A stretch of 64,000 nt of DNA, from positions 417,976 to 481,975 of the forward strand of contig DCXL01000004.1 of assembly GCA_002328415.1 (NCBI GenBank), written 5' to 3'. Shown here piece by piece: positions 36,974 to 45,471 of this stretch. Both the position numbers and the translations under genes were made by a program. The first letter of the stretch is position 1, and every line of letters begins with the position of its first letter. The DNA comes from Micavibrio sp. UBA2137. Lineage in GTDB: Bacteria; Pseudomonadota; Alphaproteobacteria; Micavibrionales; Micavibrionaceae. The notes beneath the pieces were generated by a model, which saw only the letters and a program-made list of their open reading frames with translations, searched no databases and had not been told where the DNA came from.

Positions 36974-37077
36974 TCAACCCTCCTAAAGTCGGTTGAGACA
37001 CGCATAAATCATAAATATTAAATGTGTCTGGCATCAACCAAGTTTACGCAGGTTGAGCATTTAAAAAGGAAGGTTGA
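36974..37077. repeat. Repeated TCAACC-N11-GGTTGA hairpins in the nusB-fliL gap
   Basis: TCAACC at 36974 and 37034 are each followed 17 bp later by GGTTGA (36991 and 37051), giving two hairpins with identical 11-base loops, exactly 60 bp apart. A fifth half-site GGTTGA is at 37072. The gap lies in the putative fliL leader. Confidence 0.5.
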
Positions 37078-37087
37078 GTATTAAAAA

Positions 37088-37570
37088 TTAATTTCTAACC
37101 AATTTGGTCACATTATCAAGCACAGCGTTGACCAGTTTTTTGGCGCTAGAATCATAGAAACTATCTGCTATCTCTATGTAATCATTGATAATAATGGGCG
37201 CGTCAATGTCATCATGGTTCATAATTTCATAGACACCACACAGCAAGATGGACTCGAGCAATGGCTCGACTGATTTAGCTGTTTTCAGGGTCGTTTTATC
37301 GTCTTTGGCGTTCAAATTCTTATGTACGATCTCGCGCAAATCATTAACTTTTGCGTCCACGCCCTGAATGATGCCTGATAGGAGTGCCTGATCAGGTTGT
37401 ACAAAGGTCTCGTCATCGACTGTCATGCCCGCACGATGTTCCAGATATTCACGTGTCGTGCTTTTGGCATCCTGCTCATTAATTGTCATTTGGTAAACGG
37501 CCTGAACCGCATTCAAGCGTGCTGAAATCTTCTGGGCTGTCGCAGAGATTTTTTGTGTTGAGGCGCTCAT
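37088..37570 (-). CDS. nusB: Transcription antitermination protein NusB
   Basis: A 160-residue all-helical NusB: ARLNAVQAVYQM at the start, the inner SVEPLLESILLCGVYEIM helix, and the conserved end APIIINDYIEIADSFYDSSAKKLVNAVLDNV. It binds boxA RNA with NusE to aid rRNA transcription. It overlaps the end of ribH by 4 bp, the usual coupling in rib-nusB operons. Confidence 0.95.
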   Translation of the reverse strand: MSASTQKISATAQKISARLNAVQAVYQMTINEQDAKSTTREYLEHRAGMTVDDETFVQPDQALLSGIIQGVDAKVNDLREIVHKNLNAKDDKTTLKTAKSVEPLLESILLCGVYEIMNHDDIDAPIIINDYIEIADSFYDSSAKKLVNAVLDNVTKLVRN

Positions 37571-38049
37571 TTGACCGATACTCCGTATTTTTGGCGAATA
37601 CCAAGCATCTGTAGAGCCGCCAAGGCCGCCTCGCGCCCACGATTTTGCTGTGCAGGATCAGCGCGCTCTATGGCTTGCGCCTCTGTGTTTACCGTCAAAA
37701 TACCGCACCCTATGGCTAAGTTGCGGTTTACAGACATGTCTTGCAGGGCTTGATAGGCGGTATAGGCAATCACCTCATCATGGATAGTTTCGCCTTTTAA
37801 GATACAGCCCAAGGCAATATAGCCATCAAAATCCTCATCACTATCCTCAGCAAGCGCAATGGCCGCTGGAATTTCCAATGAGCCATGGACATCAATCGTC
37901 TCAAATGTGACCCCATATTCTTTAAGTGTTGCAATCACACCGTCCACAAGGCGATCAATGACAGCCTTACGATAAGCGGATTTCACAATCAGGAAATGAG
38001 CGCCCTTCACGGGTGTTTTTAATTCAAAAATAAGCGATTCGTCTTTCAT
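37567..38049 (-). CDS. ribH: 6,7-dimethyl-8-ribityllumazine synthase
   Basis: Penultimate enzyme of riboflavin synthesis, condensing the pyrimidine with the dihydroxybutanone phosphate made by RibB. The 160 residues show DVHGSLEIPAAIALA, GCILKGETIHDEVIAYTAYQAL and GCGILTVNTEAQAIERAD, matching the family active site (His in the TIHDE motif). The gene follows ribB by 8 bp and overlaps nusB by 4 bp. Confidence 0.95.
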   Translation of the reverse strand: MKDESLIFELKTPVKGAHFLIVKSAYRKAVIDRLVDGVIATLKEYGVTFETIDVHGSLEIPAAIALAEDSDEDFDGYIALGCILKGETIHDEVIAYTAYQALQDMSVNRNLAIGCGILTVNTEAQAIERADPAQQNRGREAALAALQMLGIRQKYGVSVK

Positions 38050-38057
38050 GCGTTTTC

Positions 38058-38708
38058 TTATCCCTGTTCCTTGATATAGGCAATTAAATCGTCAATACGT
38101 GCGACCTTCATATCATGTGCACGCGCAAAGGAAAACAGGCGTTCTCCGCGTGCCATTTCCCCATTATCATCCAGAATTTCACAAATAACGGCGCTTGGGT
38201 GACACCCTGCCAACTTTGCAAACGCAATGGAGGATTCGGTATGACCCTGACGTGCGCTTAACCCACCTCTGTCTGCAACAAGTGGAAACACATGTCCAGG
38301 CGTTGCAATGTCATCGGCTGTCGCGCTTTCAGAAATGGCGGTCGCTATTGTGTGCGCACGATCTGGTGCGCTAATACCTGTGGTTACACCCTCTCGCGCC
38401 TCAATAGAGACCGTAAAACGTGCCTGATTTTCGTTGAGATGACGTTGTGGCTGAAAGGATAGCTCTAGCTTTTCAGCCAATGCGGGTTCAATCGCCAGAC
38501 AGACAAGCCCGCCTGCCTGCTTTGCCATAAAGGTTAAGTTTTCTGCGCTAGCAAATTCGGCCGCAACAACAATATCGCCTTCGTTTTCGCGATCCTCATC
38601 ATCAACCACAATAATGGGTTTACCACGTGCAACATCAGCAATCGCCTTGGGGATTGAGGCATAAGGTGAAGATATATTTAAAGGTGTTTCAAGGGGCACA
38701 GTTTTCAT
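38058..38708 (-). CDS. ribB: 3,4-dihydroxy-2-butanone 4-phosphate synthase
   Basis: Makes the four-carbon unit of riboflavin from ribulose 5-phosphate. The 216 residues carry VDDEDRENEGDIVVAAEF, RHLNENQARFTVSIEAREGVTTGISAPDRA and the TPGHVFPLVADRGGLSARQGHTE metal-binding region. It has no GTP cyclohydrolase II domain, so the RibA step must be encoded elsewhere. The ATG overlaps the ribE stop by 4 bp. Confidence 0.95.
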   Translation of the reverse strand: MKTVPLETPLNISSPYASIPKAIADVARGKPIIVVDDEDRENEGDIVVAAEFASAENLTFMAKQAGGLVCLAIEPALAEKLELSFQPQRHLNENQARFTVSIEAREGVTTGISAPDRAHTIATAISESATADDIATPGHVFPLVADRGGLSARQGHTESSIAFAKLAGCHPSAVICEILDDNGEMARGERLFSFARAHDMKVARIDDLIAYIKEQG

Positions 38709-39301
38709 GCGGCACGCCCTTCCAACATGCGGGCAACATAACGCGCCAACATATCAACCTCCAAATTGACCTTGTCGCCCACTTTGCGCTCAGACAATGT
38801 TGTGTGCGTCCATGTATGGGGAATAATGCACACACCAAAGCGATTATCATTAACCTCATTCACCGTCAGCGAAATCCCATCAAGGGAGACAGAGCCCTTT
38901 GAAGCGAAATAGCTTTTGAGGTTTTCTGGTACTTCGAAGGTAAAGCGCCATGAATCACCATCTTCATTAAGCTCAGTAATCGTTGCAAGAGCGTCTACAT
39001 GACCAAATACCAAATGACCACCCAGCTCGTCACCCATGCAAAGTGATGGCTCAAGATTGATTTTCGTGCCGACATTCCAGCTTGATATATTTGTTTTTTC
39101 AACCGTTTCAGGTGACACTTCCATGACAAAGCGCCCCTCCCCAAATTCAACAACGGTCAGGCAAATTCCCGAGCATAGAATTGAGGATCCAAGCTGGTAT
39201 GTATTTTGCGGAAGGTTTGAGCTTATGGTGATGCGGATATTGTCGCCTTGGCGCTCAAAACCGGTAATCTCACCCACATCTCTGACAAGTCCTGTAAACA
39301 T
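38705..39301 (-). CDS. ribE: Riboflavin synthase alpha subunit
   Basis: Converts two molecules of ribityllumazine to riboflavin. The 198 residues hold two lumazine-binding barrels: MFTGLVRDVGEI and CSGICLTVVEFG in the first, and LVFGHVDALATI and SVSLDGISLTVNEV in the second. It lies directly behind nrdR; the ribD usually found between them in alphaproteobacteria is missing. Confidence 0.95.
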   Translation of the reverse strand: MFTGLVRDVGEITGFERQGDNIRITISSNLPQNTYQLGSSILCSGICLTVVEFGEGRFVMEVSPETVEKTNISSWNVGTKINLEPSLCMGDELGGHLVFGHVDALATITELNEDGDSWRFTFEVPENLKSYFASKGSVSLDGISLTVNEVNDNRFGVCIIPHTWTHTTLSERKVGDKVNLEVDMLARYVARMLEGRAA

Positions 39302-39339
39302 GGGAGTTATATCGCGTACTTTGGGCCAAATTTCAAGCT

Positions 39340-39819
39340 TTAAGAGGCTTTTTTCTTAGGAAGCGTGTCCAATTCCTGCACTTCTTCTAAAAACTCGTGA
39401 AAATCCTCTGGATTACGGAAGTCTTTATAGACAGATGCATAACGGATGTAGGCCACCGCATCTAAACTTGCGAGCGCCTTCATAACGTAACCACCAATGG
39501 CACGCGATTCAATTTCAGGCTCGCCCAACTGCTCAAGCTGACGGACAACGCCATTGGCGGCGCGTTCTATCTGTTCAATACTCACAGGACGTTTACGCGC
39601 TGCAATCGTCATGGAACGGATAACCTTCTCACGGTCAAAAACTTCCTTCTTGTCGCCCGCTTTAAGCACAATCAATTCACGTAACTGCACACGCTCAAAT
39701 GTTGTAAAACGTGCCCCACAGGATGGACAAGCACGGCGTCTGCGAATGGTCGCATTTTCCTCGGTAGGACGTGAATCCTTCACCTGACTTTCGTCATTTC
39801 CACAAAATGGACATCTCAT
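39340..39819 (-). CDS. nrdR: Transcriptional repressor NrdR
   Basis: A 159-residue zinc-ribbon plus ATP-cone repressor of ribonucleotide reductase genes. [18 protein letters not shown] and [19 protein letters not shown] hold the four zinc Cys. The ATP-cone follows (residues ~47-137). ATG 39819 is the family start. The frame stays open 17 codons upstream only because it reads through part of repeat copy B, which yields an artificial LRFARNDR peptide. Confidence 0.96.
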   Translation of the reverse strand: MRCPFCGNDESQVKDSRPTEENATIRRRRACPSCGARFTTFERVQLRELIVLKAGDKKEVFDREKVIRSMTIAARKRPVSIEQIERAANGVVRQLEQLGEPEIESRAIGGYVMKALASLDAVAYIRYASVYKDFRNPEDFHEFLEEVQELDTLPKKKAS

Positions 39820-39846
39820 AAATTTTACTCTTCCTATCTCTTTTCT

Positions 39847-39914
39847 GTCATTGCGAGCAAAGCGAAGCAATCCAGTTTAGATTGCCACGGATGTTTGCAC
39901 ACCCTCGCAATGAC
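39847..39914. repeat. Interspersed palindromic repeat, copy B
   Basis: A 68-bp element bounded by perfect inverted ends GTCATTGCGAG and CTCGCAATGAC. Interior blocks GCGAAGCAATCCA and TTGCCACGG match copy A at 24615-24691. It lies between glyA and nrdR. Confidence 0.85.
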
Positions 39915-39929
39915 GCATTAATACCTGTT

Positions 39930-41246
39930 CTACCCGATTGAATTTTCGTAAATGGGGAAACGGTCGCACAAAGCTTTGACCTTGGCCTTAACAGATGCCT
40001 CAACATTGGCGTTCCCTTCAGCGCCATTTTGCTTCAAGCCCTCGACAACCTCAAGAATAAGGGATGCAATCTCGCGCCATTCATCTGCACCAAAACCACG
40101 TGTTGTGCCTGCTGGTGTGCCGAGGCGAATACCTGATGTCACAAATGGGCTTTCTGGGTCAAACGGAACGGCGTTCTTGTTGCATGTAATACCTGCATGC
40201 TCAAGCGCCAGGTCAACAACCTTCCCTGTCAGACCAGCTGGGCGTAAATCAACAAGCACAATGTGGCTGTCTGTCCCGCCAGAGACGATATCAAGACCGC
40301 CTTGCTTCAGCGCGTCAGCCAGAATACGCGCATTATCGACAATCGCTTGCGCATATGTTTTGAATGACGGCTGAAGTGCCTCACCAAAGGCCACAGCCTT
40401 GGCCGCAATCACATGCTCCAACGGGCCACCCTGAATACCTGGGAAGATTGCGGAATTCAGCTTTTTGGCTGTCGCCTCATCATTGGTCAGGATAATTCCC
40501 CCACGTGGACCGCGCAGTGTTTTATGTGTCGTTGATGTCATTACATCCGCATAAGGAAACGGTGATGGATAAGCCCCACCTGCAATAAGACCCGCATAAT
40601 GCGCCGCATCAACAAAGAAAATCGCGCCAACCTTATCTGCGATTTCGCGGAAACGTTTCCAGTCAATCACGCGCGGATAGGCCGATGCCCCCGCGATAAT
40701 CATTTGTGGTTTATGCTCAAGCGCCAAACGCTCAACCTCATCATAATCAATCAGCCCATCTGATTCCTTCACACCATACTGAATGGCGTTGAACCATTTG
40801 CCAGACTGGTTGGGCGCGGCCCCATGTGTCAGGTGACCACCTGCATCAAGGCTCATCCCCAAAATTGTGTCACCAGGCTTGAGTAGCGCAGTATAAACAC
40901 CTTGGTTCGCTTGTGATCCAGAATTAGGCTGAACATTGGCATACTTACAATTGAAGAGCTTTTTAATGCGTTCAATCGCCAGATTTTCAGACACATCCAC
41001 ATGTGCACATCCCTGATAATAACGCTTACCCGGATAACCTTCAGCATATTTGTTTGTCATGACCGAGCCCTGCGCCTGCATCACCGCACGCGAGACAATA
41101 TTTTCAGAGGCAATCAATTCAATTTGGTCTTGTTCGCGCTGAAGCTCGCCTTCAATCGCCGCAAACACCTCTGGGTCAGCCTGCGCAAGCTCTTCTGTGA
41201 AAAATCCATCTTTTCTTAAATTATCAAATTTCATAACTTGTCCCAT
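39930..41246 (-). CDS. glyA: Serine hydroxymethyltransferase
   Basis: PLP enzyme that interconverts serine and glycine and feeds one-carbon units to folate. The 438 residues have [19 protein letters not shown], the [10 protein letters not shown] motif, [11 protein letters not shown], and the PLP Lys in [14 protein letters not shown]. The start MGQVMKF has AAGGAG upstream. A PLP-enzyme-rpiB order on this strand is common in alphaproteobacteria. Confidence 0.97.
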   Translation of the reverse strand: MGQVMKFDNLRKDGFFTEELAQADPEVFAAIEGELQREQDQIELIASENIVSRAVMQAQGSVMTNKYAEGYPGKRYYQGCAHVDVSENLAIERIKKLFNCKYANVQPNSGSQANQGVYTALLKPGDTILGMSLDAGGHLTHGAAPNQSGKWFNAIQYGVKESDGLIDYDEVERLALEHKPQMIIAGASAYPRVIDWKRFREIADKVGAIFFVDAAHYAGLIAGGAYPSPFPYADVMTSTTHKTLRGPRGGIILTNDEATAKKLNSAIFPGIQGGPLEHVIAAKAVAFGEALQPSFKTYAQAIVDNARILADALKQGGLDIVSGGTDSHIVLVDLRPAGLTGKVVDLALEHAGITCNKNAVPFDPESPFVTSGIRLGTPAGTTRGFGADEWREIASLILEVVEGLKQNGAEGNANVEASVKAKVKALCDRFPIYENSIG

Positions 41247-41261
41247 ATACTTTCTCCTTAA

Positions 41262-41675
41262 CTAGATTTTTTCGACTCTAGCGGTATGTCGTCCGCCTTC
41301 AAATTCTGTTTCGCTAAATTGCGTCAAACAATCCTTGGCCACATCCACACCTGTTAAACGCTCGCCCAAGACAAGCACATTGGCGTTATTGTGTTGTCGT
41401 GCCAGTTTGGCCATCAGCCCGTGTGTGCAAAGCGCGGCACGCACATGCTTATGACGGTTGGCCGCCATTGAAATGCCAATGCCAGACCCGCAAATCAAGA
41501 CACCAAACTCGGCTTGCCCCTCTTTCATGGCATCTGCCAATTTGTGCGCAAAATCAGGATAATCAACAGAATCAGTACTTTCTGGCCCTAGATCAATCCA
41601 CTCATGTTCACAACTTTTGATAAGTTCTTGCTTCAGGTGAAATCCTGCATGGTCCGAGGCGATAAGATATTTCAT
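41262..41675 (-). CDS. rpiB: Ribose-5-phosphate isomerase B
   Basis: A 137-residue RpiB-type isomerase interconverting ribose 5-phosphate and ribulose 5-phosphate. Motifs are IASDHAGFHLKQEL at the start, GVLICGSGIGISMAANRHKHVRAAL, and HNNANVLVLGERL. The active-site Cys is in LICGSG. It lies 15 bp upstream of glyA on the same strand. Confidence 0.95.
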   Translation of the reverse strand: MKYLIASDHAGFHLKQELIKSCEHEWIDLGPESTDSVDYPDFAHKLADAMKEGQAEFGVLICGSGIGISMAANRHKHVRAALCTHGLMAKLARQHNNANVLVLGERLTGVDVAKDCLTQFSETEFEGGRHTARVEKI

Positions 41676-41696
41676 AAATTCATATATAAAGAGGGC

Positions 41697-41903
41697 TTAA
41701 GACCCAATCAATCCTTTTTTCTTGAGCACATATTCAAGGCGCTTAATGGCATTACGCTTGAGCATAGCCTCGCCTGCACTGGCTGGACCTTGCGTTGAAA
41801 CCTCGGTCAACGTCTTTGTGTCCATGGCCGTGACCTTCACCAAATTGCCGAGGGGATGAAATTCGACAATAATTTCACGCCCCTTTAACGAATTTTCTGT
41901 CAT
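41697..41903 (-). CDS. Small conserved alphaproteobacterial protein (DUF6898-like)
   Basis: From ATG 41903, 68 residues: MTENSLKGREIIVEFHPLG, then NLVKVTAMDTKTLTEVSTQGP and KRNAIKRLEYVLKKKG. A compact beta-rich start with the GPASAGEAMLKRNAI helix resembles the small family often called DUF6898 and usually encoded beside rpiB-glyA. The open frame continues upstream to 42089, but that part overlaps gcdH on the opposite strand and is rejected. Function unknown. Confidence 0.72.
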   Translation of the reverse strand: MTENSLKGREIIVEFHPLGNLVKVTAMDTKTLTEVSTQGPASAGEAMLKRNAIKRLEYVLKKKGLIGS

Positions 41904-41945
41904 GCTATTATTAAGCGGTAAATAACGATAAAGGACAAGAGCCCC

Positions 41946-43124
41946 ATGCAAAAACGCCCTGAATTTATGTGGAATGATCCCCTGCGACTTGACGACCTTC
42001 TTTCCGAAGAAGACAAGATGGTGCAGAAAACCGCCCATGATTATGCCCAAAACAAGCTTCTGCCTGGGATTATCGAGGCTAACCGCCACGAAAAATTTGA
42101 CGCAAATATCATGCGAGAGATGGGAAAACTCGGGCTTCTTGGCTCAACCATTGACGGCTATGACTGCCCAGGTGTGTCCGAAACAGCCTACGGACTTATC
42201 GCGCGCGAGATGGAACGTGTGGATTCTGGCTATCGCTCTTGCCTGTCCGTACAATCCTCGCTAATCATGTACCCGATATATGCCTTTGGAACAGAAGCGC
42301 AGAAACAGAAATACCTGCCCGCCCTTGCAAGTGGTGAAATGATTGGGTGCTTTGGTTTAACTGAACCCGATGGTGGCTCTGACCCTGCAAGCATGACCAC
42401 ACGCGCCAAATCGGTGAAGGGTGGCTATAAAATCTCAGGCGCAAAACAATGGATTACCAATTCCCCAATAGCTGACGTCTTTGTTGTCTGGGCAAAGGAT
42501 GATAATGGCGACATTCGCGGCTTTATTCTTGAGAAAGGCATGGATGGTTTAACTGCCCCCAAAATTGAGGGCAAATTCTCGCTCCGTGCCTCTATCACAG
42601 GCGGCATAGCAATGGACGAGGTTTTTGTGCCTGAGGAAAATCTTCTTCCCAAGGTCAAGGGGTTACGCGGTCCCTTCTCGTGTCTCAACAAGGCACGCTA
42701 TGGCATTTCATGGGGTGTAATGGGCGCGGCCGAGGCCTGCTGGCACATTGCGCGTGATTACGTGATGGACCGCAAAGTGTTTAATCGTCCATTGGCTGCC
42801 AATCAATTGGTGCAAAAGAAACTGGCCGATATGCAAACTGAAATTGCACTTGGCCTTCAGGGCGCGTTGCGTTTGGGGCAACTCATGGACGCAAAAGATG
42901 CAGCACCCGAGGCAATCTCACTGATGAAACGCAATAATTGTGGCAAGGCACTTGATATTGCGCGTATTTGCCGTGACATGCTGGGTGGTAATGGGATTGC
43001 CGATGAATATCACATTGTCCGCCACATGATGAATTTAGAGGCTGTTAATACGTATGAAGGCACACATGACATTCACGCCCTTATTCTTGGACGCGCGCAA
43101 ACAGGCATTCAGGCGTTCAGTTAA
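41946..43124 (+). CDS. gcdH: Glutaryl-CoA dehydrogenase
   Basis: FAD flavoprotein that converts glutaryl-CoA to crotonyl-CoA in lysine and tryptophan breakdown. The 392 residues follow the acyl-CoA dehydrogenase fold: [33 protein letters not shown] and the C-terminal [15 protein letters not shown] with catalytic Glu371. The SLRASITG and [13 protein letters not shown] segments match GcdH better than generic dehydrogenases. It is divergent from the DUF6898-like gene. Its last 4 bp overlap the convergent alpha-CTD-like gene. Confidence 0.92.
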   Translation: MQKRPEFMWNDPLRLDDLLSEEDKMVQKTAHDYAQNKLLPGIIEANRHEKFDANIMREMGKLGLLGSTIDGYDCPGVSETAYGLIAREMERVDSGYRSCLSVQSSLIMYPIYAFGTEAQKQKYLPALASGEMIGCFGLTEPDGGSDPASMTTRAKSVKGGYKISGAKQWITNSPIADVFVVWAKDDNGDIRGFILEKGMDGLTAPKIEGKFSLRASITGGIAMDEVFVPEENLLPKVKGLRGPFSCLNKARYGISWGVMGAAEACWHIARDYVMDRKVFNRPLAANQLVQKKLADMQTEIALGLQGALRLGQLMDAKDAAPEAISLMKRNNCGKALDIARICRDMLGGNGIADEYHIVRHMMNLEAVNTYEGTHDIHALILGRAQTGIQAFS

Positions 43125-43789
43125 GCGATTTTATTTTCAGGGACTGATGCGTGTGCCTCATCCACATAGCTAGCAAAACGACGAAAGGCCTCACGTGCTG
43201 ATGGATTTTCAGCAACAGCTTCAACAACTTTCTTGAAATCTGAGCCACAAGGGTGCAATCCGGTAAAGGCACGCGTACAATCGGCAAGTTGCTCTTTTTC
43301 TTTATTGGATAAAGGCGCATCCAAGGGCTCTTTGAGCGAGATAGTATCCCCTGCCTGAAGTGTTGGCTCTAATTCTTCGCTTACAATTTCACCTGAGCCA
43401 ATTTCAATCTCGGCTAATTGCTTGCGAATATCGGAAAAGTCATAGCGTTGAACACGGTCAAAAAGATCGTGAACCATTCGACCAGAACCTCTTTCTGCGT
43501 TTCTGTCGCGCACATTTGCAACTGATGTTATGACGTTTGCAATCTCGGCTTTGACGTCATAATCCATGCTATCAAAATCAAAGCCATTCTCCATAAGGAC
43601 TTCTTTGATATCGTTTATTCCTTTCGTACCCATATTTACGAAAAGGCGTAAATCATCTTCAGTCAGAGAGAGAAGTTGGCCATTTAAAAAAACATGCTCT
43701 CCAAACAAGACGTTTGAAAGGCGCGTATTAAAAGTATCTGTTGTAAAAGACACTAGGAAATCAATTTGGTCTTCTGAAAGCTTGGCCAT
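43121..43789 (-). CDS. Free-standing RNA polymerase alpha-CTD-like protein
   Basis: A 222-residue protein of unknown family. Residues ~18-70 align without gaps to the C-terminal domain of RpoA. R23, N26, G54 and K56 match E. coli alpha R265, N268, G296 and K298, which contact UP-element DNA, with the same spacing; I61, K62, V64 and L65 match the next helix. C269 and S299 are replaced by V27 and G57. The remainder (71-222) is acidic, helical and unrecognised. It has its own promoter and a strong terminator upstream. Confidence 0.7.
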   Translation of the reverse strand: MAKLSEDQIDFLVSFTTDTFNTRLSNVLFGEHVFLNGQLLSLTEDDLRLFVNMGTKGINDIKEVLMENGFDFDSMDYDVKAEIANVITSVANVRDRNAERGSGRMVHDLFDRVQRYDFSDIRKQLAEIEIGSGEIVSEELEPTLQAGDTISLKEPLDAPLSNKEKEQLADCTRAFTGLHPCGSDFKKVVEAVAENPSAREAFRRFASYVDEAHASVPENKIA

Positions 43790-43818
43790 AACACCCTCTT
43801 TAAAATTATTTCGTAAAA

Positions 43819-43847
43819 TACATAAAGAAGCGATGTGTTTATGTCAA
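43819..43847 (-). promoter_or_regulatory. Sigma-70-like promoter of the alpha-CTD-like gene
   Basis: Minus-strand TTGACA (43842-43847), 17-bp spacer, TATGTA (43819-43824). The -35 is consensus and the -10 is weak. It starts directly after the ldtR terminator and 30 bp before the ATG. Confidence 0.5.
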
Positions 43848-43873
43848 TAAAAAAGGGCTACGAAATAGCCCTT
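43848..43873 (-). terminator. Rho-independent terminator of ldtR
   Basis: AAGGGCTA and TAGCCCTT pair perfectly around a 5-base loop and are followed on the minus strand by TTTTTTATT, 29 bp after the ldtR stop. Confidence 0.9.
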
Positions 43874-43901
43874 CTTTAAAAAACTAACTCTATCAGAATT
43901 G

Positions 43902-44357
43902 TTATTCACCCATGAATTGGGATTGCGCGTTCCAGAAACGCTCAAGCATACGCAAAGTATCGGCTGTATCTTGCAAACGCTCGTCTGTGAGTTTTGTCCC
44001 ATCAAGTTTACCTTCATGGCGGCGGAACATCTCATCAATCAGCTTGTGTAGATCCATCCCCTTATCCGTTAGCTTCACACGAATAGAGCGCTTATCATGT
44101 GGCGAGCGTTTCTGCTCGATATAGCCGTTCTCGGACATCTTTTTAACATTGTAAGACACGTTTGAGCCTAGGTAGTAACCACGAAGCGTCAATTCGCCAA
44201 CCGTCATTTCATCATGGCCGATGGAATGCAAAATCATGGTTTGCACGTTATTAATATCCTGAATACCCTTACGGTCGATTTCTATCTTTACAACGTCCAA
44301 GAAGTAACGGTGCAGACGTTCGATAAGTTGAATGGCATTATAATATGGCGTTGACAT
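43902..44357 (-). CDS. ldtR: MarR-family winged-helix regulator, LdtR-like
   Basis: A 151-residue winged-helix regulator. The recognition segment LTLRGYYLGSNVSYNVKKMSENGYIEQKRSPHDKRSIRVKLTDKG closely resembles LdtR of Rhizobiales and Liberibacter, which controls an L,D-transpeptidase gene and stress tolerance. An L,D-transpeptidase gene (57602) is in the window but 13 kb away. Whether it is the target is inference. Confidence 0.85.
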   Translation of the reverse strand: MSTPYYNAIQLIERLHRYFLDVVKIEIDRKGIQDINNVQTMILHSIGHDEMTVGELTLRGYYLGSNVSYNVKKMSENGYIEQKRSPHDKRSIRVKLTDKGMDLHKLIDEMFRRHEGKLDGTKLTDERLQDTADTLRMLERFWNAQSQFMGE

Positions 44358-44433
44358 GAACGATAGTCTCCAAAAAATTCTTCAAATGTTATGATACGCA
44401 TGAATGCACGAAAGACAAGCAGTCTCTTTTACA

Positions 44434-45420
44434 TTATATAGTTTTAGTAAATAAAGCGTTTATTTTCGACATATCTAAATCCTCTATTTTATCTGGTATC
44501 CATTGCGGGTTTTTATCCTTGTCAATAAGGAGCGCACGCACACCTTCAAAAAAATCAGAGTGACGCATGCAATATTTGGCTAGCTTCAAATCACGGTGAC
44601 TGACCGCCTCGAACCCTTCATCGCTCGCCATCATAATATGGCGATAGGCCAGCATAAGTGATGTTGGCGATTTAGACTGCAGTAGCTTTGATTTTTTAAT
44701 AGCGCCCTCTAAATCATTGTTTTTTAGTACTTTTAACATTTCGATATCTATCGTATCGGTAATATTACTTCCCTCTGGTGTGGTCGAAAATCTATCGAGG
44801 CAAGTCTTCACATCATCTTCGTTTTTTGCCTCTGATAAGACGACTTTAAAATCTTCAATCTTATCCGCAGGCACATAATGCGTGGCAAGGTTATAGGTGA
44901 TTAAATGAGATGGATTGGCAATCACAGCGCCCGTTAATCCAAAATAAAGATCAAGCCCTTCACCCATCTGTGCCAGATAATAGGCACCACCCACATCTGG
45001 GAAAAAGCCAATGGCGGTTTCGGGCATCGCCCATTTTGTGTTGTCCGTGCAAATACGATATTGGCAGGCATTGGCTACACCAACCCCACCTCCCATGGTC
45101 ACACCGTCCATAATGGCGACTGTACATTTATCCGAGCCAAACAGACTTCTATTCATTTCATATTCAAGCTTGAAGTAAGCATCAGCCAGTTTTGGATCTC
45201 GGCTCCCAAGAGTGCGGGCGGCCTTGATATCGCCCCCTGCACAAAAGGCGCGCCCCTCACCCGTAATGACCAAACCAAAGGCGTTTTCATCAGCATGCAT
45301 GGCATTAATTGCAGCACTTATGCCCTCAATCATCGACATATTAAGCGCATTGAGCGCCTCTGGACGATTTAAATGTAGCTGGTGCAAAGGTTTACTTTGA
45401 ATTGTGTTTAGAAAACTCAT
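44434..45420 (-). CDS. 3-hydroxyisobutyryl-CoA hydrolase (crotonase superfamily)
   Basis: Valine-catabolism enzyme of the ECH_2 group. The crotonase core is present: LNRPEALNALN, GEGRAFCAGGDIKAA (oxyanion hole) and the second oxyanion glycines in DGVTMGGGVGVA, with NTKWAMPETAIGFFPDVGGAYYL, which carries the Glu and Asp typical of hydrolases. The long C-terminal helical part with DFFEGVRALLIDK is complete. ATG 45420 is preferred; a GTG at 45438 is possible. It is divergent from hemB. Confidence 0.9.
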   Translation of the reverse strand: MSFLNTIQSKPLHQLHLNRPEALNALNMSMIEGISAAINAMHADENAFGLVITGEGRAFCAGGDIKAARTLGSRDPKLADAYFKLEYEMNRSLFGSDKCTVAIMDGVTMGGGVGVANACQYRICTDNTKWAMPETAIGFFPDVGGAYYLAQMGEGLDLYFGLTGAVIANPSHLITYNLATHYVPADKIEDFKVVLSEAKNEDDVKTCLDRFSTTPEGSNITDTIDIEMLKVLKNNDLEGAIKKSKLLQSKSPTSLMLAYRHIMMASDEGFEAVSHRDLKLAKYCMRHSDFFEGVRALLIDKDKNPQWIPDKIEDLDMSKINALFTKTI

Positions 45421-45471
45421 ATGATGCTGGTCGTTCACTGACTGATATAAATTGACTTAAAGGATGGATAA

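Noticed and set aside
39820..39870. Longer NrdR starting upstream of 39819
   Set aside because: The added residues come from interspersed repeat B; the zinc-ribbon family starts at MRCPFCG.
41904..42089. N-terminal extension of the DUF6898-like protein
   Set aside because: It lies antisense to gcdH and has no similarity to the family; ATG 41903 fits better.
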